Positions 34,166 through 38,042 of a DNA stretch of 38,042 bases are shown piece after piece (position 1 is the first letter of the stretch; each line of letters opens with the position of its first letter). Under the pieces are notes generated by a model that worked only from the letters and a program-made list of their open reading frames with translations, was not told where the DNA came from and made no database searches. The translations under genes and the position numbers were made by a program. Location of the stretch: NCBI GenBank assembly GCA_015060335.1, contig SUYR01000023.1, positions 1 through 38,042 of the forward strand. The letters are read 5' to 3'. The stretch is from Bacteroidales bacterium. GTDB taxonomy: Bacteria > Bacteroidota > Bacteroidia > Bacteroidales > UBA932.

Positions 34166-34849
34166 ATGGAAACTATATTGAAATTTATCCGCCAGCTCGA
34201 GAATAATAACAACAAAGTCTGGTTTGACAGCCATAAGAATGATTATCTAGAAGCTCGCTCTCATTTTAATTCATTGGTTGAACGGTTGCTAGAGTGCATT
34301 ATATCATTTGATGATACAATTAAAGGAGTCGGTGTCAACGATTGCACCTACCGCATATATAAAGATATGCGTTTCAGTAAGGACGGCATGCCTTATAAAA
34401 CTCATTTTGGGGCATTCATAGCTAAAGGCGGAAGGAAATCAGGATATAGCGGGTACTATTTTCATATAGGTACCGGATCTGGAGAGGATTATCCCTGCAA
34501 GAGTTTTCTGGCAGCAGGCAACTACTATACTGAGCCCGCTGTATTGAGGGTCCTTCGGGAAGATATAGAACTTGGAGGTGGTGACTTTGACAGAATCATT
34601 AAAGGACTTCATCCCTCATTATCATTGGATGATGATCAGAAACTCAAGAGAGCTCCCAAGGGATTTGACCCTGATGGTCCTTATATTGAGTATATCAAGC
34701 TGAAGAATTTCTGTCTGTCTGGCAGGTTCGATGATTCGGCTCTTGACATAAGTCAGATTGCAGAAATTTTCAAGACTGCAAAACCTTTTCTGGACTATAT
34801 CAACAGAGCCATTGATTATACAATGGAAGAATACGGATTAAAATACTGA
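34166..34849 (+). CDS. DUF2461 family protein
   Basis: A 227-residue soluble protein. Marks of the DUF2461 family are LENNNNKVWFDSHKNDYLEA near the N-terminus, YRIYKDMRFSKDGMPYKTHF (the conserved R-x-x-x-D-x-R-F-S-x-D-x-x-P-Y-K block), GYYFHIGTGSG and FLAAGNYYTEPAVLRVLRED, then LKRAPKGFDPDGPYIEYIKL. The family is widespread and functionally uncharacterised. Length is normal. No signal peptide, so cytoplasmic. The gene is divergent from the NifX-like gene, and a small hairpin overlaps its stop codon. Confidence 0.85.
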   Translation: METILKFIRQLENNNNKVWFDSHKNDYLEARSHFNSLVERLLECIISFDDTIKGVGVNDCTYRIYKDMRFSKDGMPYKTHFGAFIAKGGRKSGYSGYYFHIGTGSGEDYPCKSFLAAGNYYTEPAVLRVLREDIELGGGDFDRIIKGLHPSLSLDDDQKLKRAPKGFDPDGPYIEYIKLKNFCLSGRFDDSALDISQIAEIFKTAKPFLDYINRAIDYTMEEYGLKY

Positions 34850-34863
34850 TTGAAGAAATCAGT
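34845..34863 (+). terminator. Small hairpin at the end of the DUF2461 gene, possible terminator
   Basis: ACTGATT (34845-34851) pairs with AATCAGT (34857-34863) around a GAAGA loop; the stop codon lies in the left arm. The following bases are A/T-rich but without a clean T-run, so termination is only possible. Confidence 0.35.
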
Positions 34864-34888
34864 CGAATTTATTTCGATAATACCTGGG

Positions 34889-34971
34889 CGGTCAAGTATT
34901 TGATACTCAGTTCTTTTCGTTATTAAGGGTCGGTATATTTACCGACCCTCATGTCGTTAACTACTTGACTG
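34889..34971. other. Structured intergenic element with nested and competing stems
   Basis: This lies in the 306-base gap between the DUF2461 gene and the transporter gene. CGGTCAAGTA (34889-34898) can pair with TACTTGACTG (34962-34971), enclosing a perfect 10-bp hairpin AGGGTCGGTA / TACCGACCCT (34926-34935 with 34940-34949, loop TATT). A second small hairpin AGTAT-TTG-ATACT (34895-34907) competes with the outer stem. No T-run follows. It could be a terminator, a structured RNA or a protein-binding site; no known RNA family was recognised. The rest of the gap holds only A/T-rich sequence and the promoter box at 35089. Confidence 0.5.
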
Positions 34972-35088
34972 ACAATAGATTGAAAGGCAGAAGTTTGTAT
35001 CATCCTGATACTCTGGCAAATGAATTGCAGAGTTTTGGCTTAAACAAAAATTTAACATGGCAAATAAGATAGTGACAGGGTAATATTA

Positions 35089-35096
35089 TAACTTTG
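35089..35096 (+). promoter_or_regulatory. -7 promoter box of the AspT/YidE/YbjL transporter gene
   Basis: TAACTTTG lies 59 bases upstream of the ATG at 35156. No -33 TTTG at 19 bp. Confidence 0.55.
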
Positions 35097-35155
35097 TCAG
35101 GATTTCCGTTCAGGTTGTCAATAATAGTAGTGTAGTTATAAATATCTTCTCAATC

Positions 35156-36823
35156 ATGGAGTGGTTAGAAAATCTGCTTTTCAATTCCGATTCCATAGCG
35201 CATATTGTGCTTCTGTACTCTCTTGTAATTTCTTTGGGTGTACTTCTCGGAAGGATCAAATTCTTCGGTATTTCATTGGGTGTGACGTTCATATTATTCG
35301 CAGGCATTCTGATCGGTCATTTCGGATTTACGGGTAATATCCAGATAATCAACTTTATACAGGATTTTGGCCTTATTCTGTTTGTATTCTGTATCGGACT
35401 CCAGGTCGGACCTTCGTTCTTTTCAAGTTTCCGGAAAGGCGGAGTATCCATGAATCTCATGGCTGCAGGTACTATACTTCTCAATATTGCTGTAATGGTC
35501 GCTCTGTGGCTATGCCTCTTCAAAAAGGAGGATCTGCCTATGATGGTCGGTGTGCTGTGCGGTGCAGTTACAAACACTCCCGGACTTGGTGCTGCAAATG
35601 AGGCACTCGGACAGATAGGTTACTCAGGACCGCAGATAGCCAACGGATATGCTTGCGCCTACCCTTTGGGAGTAATAGGAATAATAGGTGGAATGATTCT
35701 TCTTAAATACCTCTGCAATGTCAATATCAAGAAGGAAAGTATGATAGACGAGGTGGCAGAAGACTCGCATGAGAAACCTCACAGAATGTGCGTAAAGGTG
35801 ACTAATCCTGCATTGGAAGGCATTACCCTCAAACATCTGAGAGAATTGGCAAAACGAGATTTCGTATGCTCAAGGATACTTCAGAATGGCAGGATAAATC
35901 TTCCGACCAGAGACACGACACTGCATCATGGCGACTGTCTTCTGATTGTGTGTGCCTGCGACGAGGTCGAAGCTATTCTTGCCTTTATCGGACAACGGGT
36001 TAATGCGGACAAGGAATTCGATGACTCTCACTCCCCTCTCGTATCCAGACGCATACTTGTCACTGAGGAAGAGGTAAATGGAAAGACTCTTTCTCAGCTC
36101 AGTCTCAGCGGAAAATTCGGAGTCAATGTCACAAGAATCTACAGAACTGGCATAGAACTTCTTGCCAGACCTGACCAAAGACTTCAGCTCGGAGACCGGG
36201 TCAGAGTCGTAGGACCGGCTGACGCAGTGGACCGTCTTGCTGCAAGACTCGGCAACTCAAATGATCATCTGGATCATCCTAACATACTCACAATCTTTGT
36301 CGGAATATTCATAGGAATCCTTTTCGGCAGTCTTCCAATAGCTATTCCTGGCATGCCGACACCTGTCAAGCTGGGACTTGCAGGTGGTCCTCTGATCATC
36401 TCCATTCTGATTTCTCGATTCGGTTATAGGATGAAACTCGTGACATATACTACTGTCAGCGCTAACCTGATGCTTCGTGAAATAGGATTGGCACTCTTCC
36501 TTGCAAGCGTAGGCATAAAGGCCGGAGGAAATTTCATAAACACAGTAGTTGAAGGCGACGGACTTCTCTATGTACTCTGCGGTTTTCTGATCACTGTGAT
36601 TCCGATTATCTGTATAGGACCTATAGCGAAATTAAAATTCAAGATGAACTATTTCACTCTTATGGGAATGATAGCTGGTACATACACTGATCCCCCTGCA
36701 TTGGCTTATGCCAATCAAACTGCCGGAAACGATGCTCCGGCACTCGGTTATACAACAGTATATCCTCTGGCGATGTTCTTGAGAATCATTACTGCACAGG
36801 TCCTTATTCTTGTATTAGGCTGA
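35156..36823 (+). CDS. AspT/YidE/YbjL family putative antiporter with two RCK_C domains
   Basis: This 555-residue inner-membrane protein has two homologous membrane halves of about five segments each. Half one (about 10-190) contains [20 protein letters not shown] and [16 protein letters not shown]. Half two (about 375-555) contains [20 protein letters not shown] and [14 protein letters not shown]. Between them are two TrkA-C/RCK_C domains (about 205-285 and 290-372), recognised by [15 protein letters not shown] and [20 protein letters not shown] with [19 protein letters not shown]. The duplicated G-(A/T)-x-T-(N/D)-(T/P)-P motifs are typical of aspartate:alanine exchanger relatives. It probably exchanges small dicarboxylates or amino acids, with ligand-gated RCK_C control. 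Substrate unknown. It appears monocistronic. Confidence 0.9.
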   Translation: MEWLENLLFNSDSIAHIVLLYSLVISLGVLLGRIKFFGISLGVTFILFAGILIGHFGFTGNIQIINFIQDFGLILFVFCIGLQVGPSFFSSFRKGGVSMNLMAAGTILLNIAVMVALWLCLFKKEDLPMMVGVLCGAVTNTPGLGAANEALGQIGYSGPQIANGYACAYPLGVIGIIGGMILLKYLCNVNIKKESMIDEVAEDSHEKPHRMCVKVTNPALEGITLKHLRELAKRDFVCSRILQNGRINLPTRDTTLHHGDCLLIVCACDEVEAILAFIGQRVNADKEFDDSHSPLVSRRILVTEEEVNGKTLSQLSLSGKFGVNVTRIYRTGIELLARPDQRLQLGDRVRVVGPADAVDRLAARLGNSNDHLDHPNILTIFVGIFIGILFGSLPIAIPGMPTPVKLGLAGGPLIISILISRFGYRMKLVTYTTVSANLMLREIGLALFLASVGIKAGGNFINTVVEGDGLLYVLCGFLITVIPIICIGPIAKLKFKMNYFTLMGMIAGTYTDPPALAYANQTAGNDAPALGYTTVYPLAMFLRIITAQVLILVLG

Positions 36824-36904
36824 GTGTACCCCTAATTTTTAACAGGAATTTGTATCTTTCTAGTCCTCTTAAGCCTCACTATTTAGGAATTCTACAAAAA
36901 TGTA

Positions 36905-36912
36905 TATCTTTG
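36905..36912 (+). promoter_or_regulatory. -7 promoter box upstream of the small ORF / yjbQ transcript
   Basis: TATCTTTG ends 7 bases before the ATG of the small ORF at 36920, so that ORF would be at the very 5' end of the mRNA. The distance to the yjbQ start is 114 bases. No -33 element at 19 bp. Confidence 0.5.
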
Positions 36913-36919
36913 TATTAAC

Positions 36920-37030
36920 ATGATGATCTCGAGCACATACCATTCCCAGCATCTTGATATCGTGAGATTCGATTCAAGTAGTATCAATATTAACCCACTG
37001 GCTAAAGTCGTTTTGTCCATAAAAATATGA
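36920..37030 (+). CDS. Putative 36-residue leader peptide / small ORF overlapping yjbQ
   Basis: An ATG at 36920, right after a consensus -7 box, opens a 36-codon frame reading MMISSTYHSQHLDIVRFDSS and ending in KVVLSIKI. Its TGA overlaps the yjbQ start as ATGA (37027-37030), the arrangement used for translational coupling. The peptide has no signal peptide or recognised motif. It could be a regulatory leader peptide, a real small protein, or a chance frame in a 5' leader. Placement at both ends is the only support. Confidence 0.35.
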   Translation: MMISSTYHSQHLDIVRFDSSSININPLAKVVLSIKI

Positions 37031-37440
37031 TTAGACAAACCACATTCCATCTTTCAGCAAAACGCAGGGGCTGTCACCTGGTGACTCAAGAGATTCTTGA
37101 AAACCTCCCGAAACCTCTTCCACAGACCGGCATGCTCAACATCTTCGTTCAGCATACTTCATGCGCACTATCAATCAACGAGAATTACGATCCCGATGTG
37201 CGCACTGATATGGAATCCATCTTGAACCACATGGTGAAGGAGCGGGAACCATACTATGAGCACACAATGGAAGGTCCGGATGACATGCCGGCACACGCAA
37301 AGTGTTCACTTTTCGGTGTCAGTTTAACAATTCCTATAACAAATGGAAGATTGAATATGGGGACATGGCAAGGCATATATCTCTGTGAGTTCCGAAACTA
37401 CGGAGGATCCAGAAAGATAGTAGCCACAATTTATGAATAA
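37027..37440 (+). CDS. yjbQ: YjbQ family (UPF0047) protein
   Basis: A 137-residue protein with the family hallmarks IFVQHTSCALSINENYDPDV (H43) and PDDMPAHAKCSLFGVSLTIP (H90), then NGRLNMGTWQGIYLCEFRN (W114). YjbQ proteins form a small trimeric beta fold; weak thiamine phosphate synthase activity has been reported, hence the database name 'secondary thiamine-phosphate synthase enzyme', but the true role is unsettled. The start overlaps the stop of a 36-codon ORF. A tocopherol-cyclase-like gene follows 24 bases later and is probably co-transcribed. The length is normal for the family. Confidence 0.92.
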   Translation: MIRQTTFHLSAKRRGCHLVTQEILENLPKPLPQTGMLNIFVQHTSCALSINENYDPDVRTDMESILNHMVKEREPYYEHTMEGPDDMPAHAKCSLFGVSLTIPITNGRLNMGTWQGIYLCEFRNYGGSRKIVATIYE

Positions 37441-37464
37441 AACCATCTATTCTTATAAACAGTA

Positions 37465-38042
37465 TGATTTTGAAGTATTTCGATAAAACCATTCAGACCA
37501 TGTTCAACAAGCACGATATATCAAGAAACCAGTGTCAGCTCTTCTGGCACCAGGCAGAGAAAGGCTACGACTGGTGGTGGCATTCATTTACAGGACATCA
37601 TGCGGAAACCGGAGAGGAAAAGGCTTTCTTCATAGAGTATTTCCTCTGCAATCCGCTTCATGGAAGTGACAGGCCGTCTTTCGGAAGACTTGGTGAGACT
37701 CCGTCATATCTTATGGTCAAGGCCGGCAGCTGGGGAGAGGATGCGGCACAGCTTCACAGATTCTTCGGATGGAAGCAGGCTGAAATCAATATGGGGATAC
37801 CATTCGTAATAAAGGCAGATGACTGTTATGCCTCAGAAGACAGGATAAGCGGATCTGTAACGGTATCCGAAGAGGAAGCGGCATCTCATCCGGAATACAT
37901 GTGCGAGTCCGGCTACATGAAATGGGACCTGAAGGTCAACAAGAAGGTCGCCTTCAATGTGGGATACGGGGCAGGCAGACTCTTCCGCGAGCTTCAGCTG
38001 TTCGAGATGTTCTGGCATGCCGAGGGCATGAAGAGCGAATTC
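37465..38042 (+). CDS. Tocopherol-cyclase-like family protein, N-terminal part, cut by window edge
   Basis: From the ATG at 37465 the frame stays open to the window end (192 residues seen). There is no signal peptide. Marks are EKGYDWWWHSFTGHH (W37-W39), EEKAFFIEYFLCNPLHGSDR, PSYLMVKAGSWGEDAAQLHR, then AASHPEYMCESGYMKWDLKV and AFNVGYGAGRLFRELQLFEM with FWHAEGMKSEF at the edge. This pattern resembles the bacterial proteins annotated as tocopherol cyclase-like, found in gut Firmicutes and Bacteroidota, which make no tocopherol. They belong to a lipocalin-like beta-barrel group, and their substrate is unknown. It lies 24 bases after yjbQ. Confidence 0.65.

Noticed and set aside
34084..34215. N-terminal extension of the NifX-like protein
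   Set aside because: It crosses the -7 box and the start of the divergent DUF2461 gene; the family start is at 34083.
1..38042. Search for tRNA or rRNA genes, CRISPR arrays, insertion sequences, phage genes and restriction or toxin-antitoxin systems
   Set aside because: None was seen; all gaps over about 100 bases are explained by promoters, terminators, the riboswitch or the intergenic element at 34889, except 2800-3050, where only a possible gene remnant was noted.

Overview
The window reads as a chromosomal segment of a Bacteroidota genome, most likely a gut-type Bacteroidales. The evidence is the repeated promoter element TAnnTTTG, in several places with TTTG or TTTTG about 19 bp upstream, together with tandem SusC/SusD pairs, BACON-domain lipoproteins, a TamL-type lipoprotein and many outer-membrane barrels ending in aromatic residues. 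Species cannot be named from the sequence alone. No rRNA, tRNA, CRISPR array, insertion sequence or phage gene was seen.

Layout. At the left edge is the start of a thiE-like gene on the minus strand, cut by the window, preceded by a TPP riboswitch. Next come a stand-alone TonB-dependent receptor (+), a GreB-like elongation factor (-) and a MalY/PatB-type PLP enzyme (+). A four-gene minus-strand operon (about 7.6 to 4.8 kb) encodes two small outer-membrane barrels, a DUF1963 protein and an orphan PTS-IIC-like permease. A GNAT protein overlaps rarA (+). tamL (-) and a TrmH-type RNA methyltransferase (+) are divergent, and the methyltransferase is followed by a large receiver/PPDK_N-type protein that lacks the catalytic histidine domain. 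Then come a cytoplasmic GH13 amylase (-), a PagL-like lipid A deacylase candidate (+) and pta (-).

From 20.5 to 33.7 kb lies a tight seven-gene polysaccharide utilization operon: SusC, SusD, SusC, SusD, two BACON lipoproteins and a GH16 beta-glucanase lipoprotein. It has one promoter upstream and a perfect 19-bp-stem terminator downstream. The likely scheme is surface cleavage of a beta-1,3-type glucan by GH16, capture by the BACON and SusD lipoproteins, and TonB-driven import by the SusC channels. No HTCS or ECF regulator and no periplasmic glycosidase lies inside the window.

The right end carries a NifX-like protein (-), a DUF2461 protein (+), a gap with paired inverted repeats, an AspT/YidE/YbjL transporter (+), then a probable 36-codon ORF overlapping yjbQ, and a tocopherol-cyclase-like gene cut by the right edge.

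The strongest candidates for little-described biology are the receiver/PPDK_N fusion, the PTS-IIC/DUF1963/barrel operon, the small ORF-yjbQ-tocopherol-cyclase-like cluster, and the number of promoters placed so close to start codons that the mRNAs would be leaderless. No single feature is clearly a new defence or mobile system.
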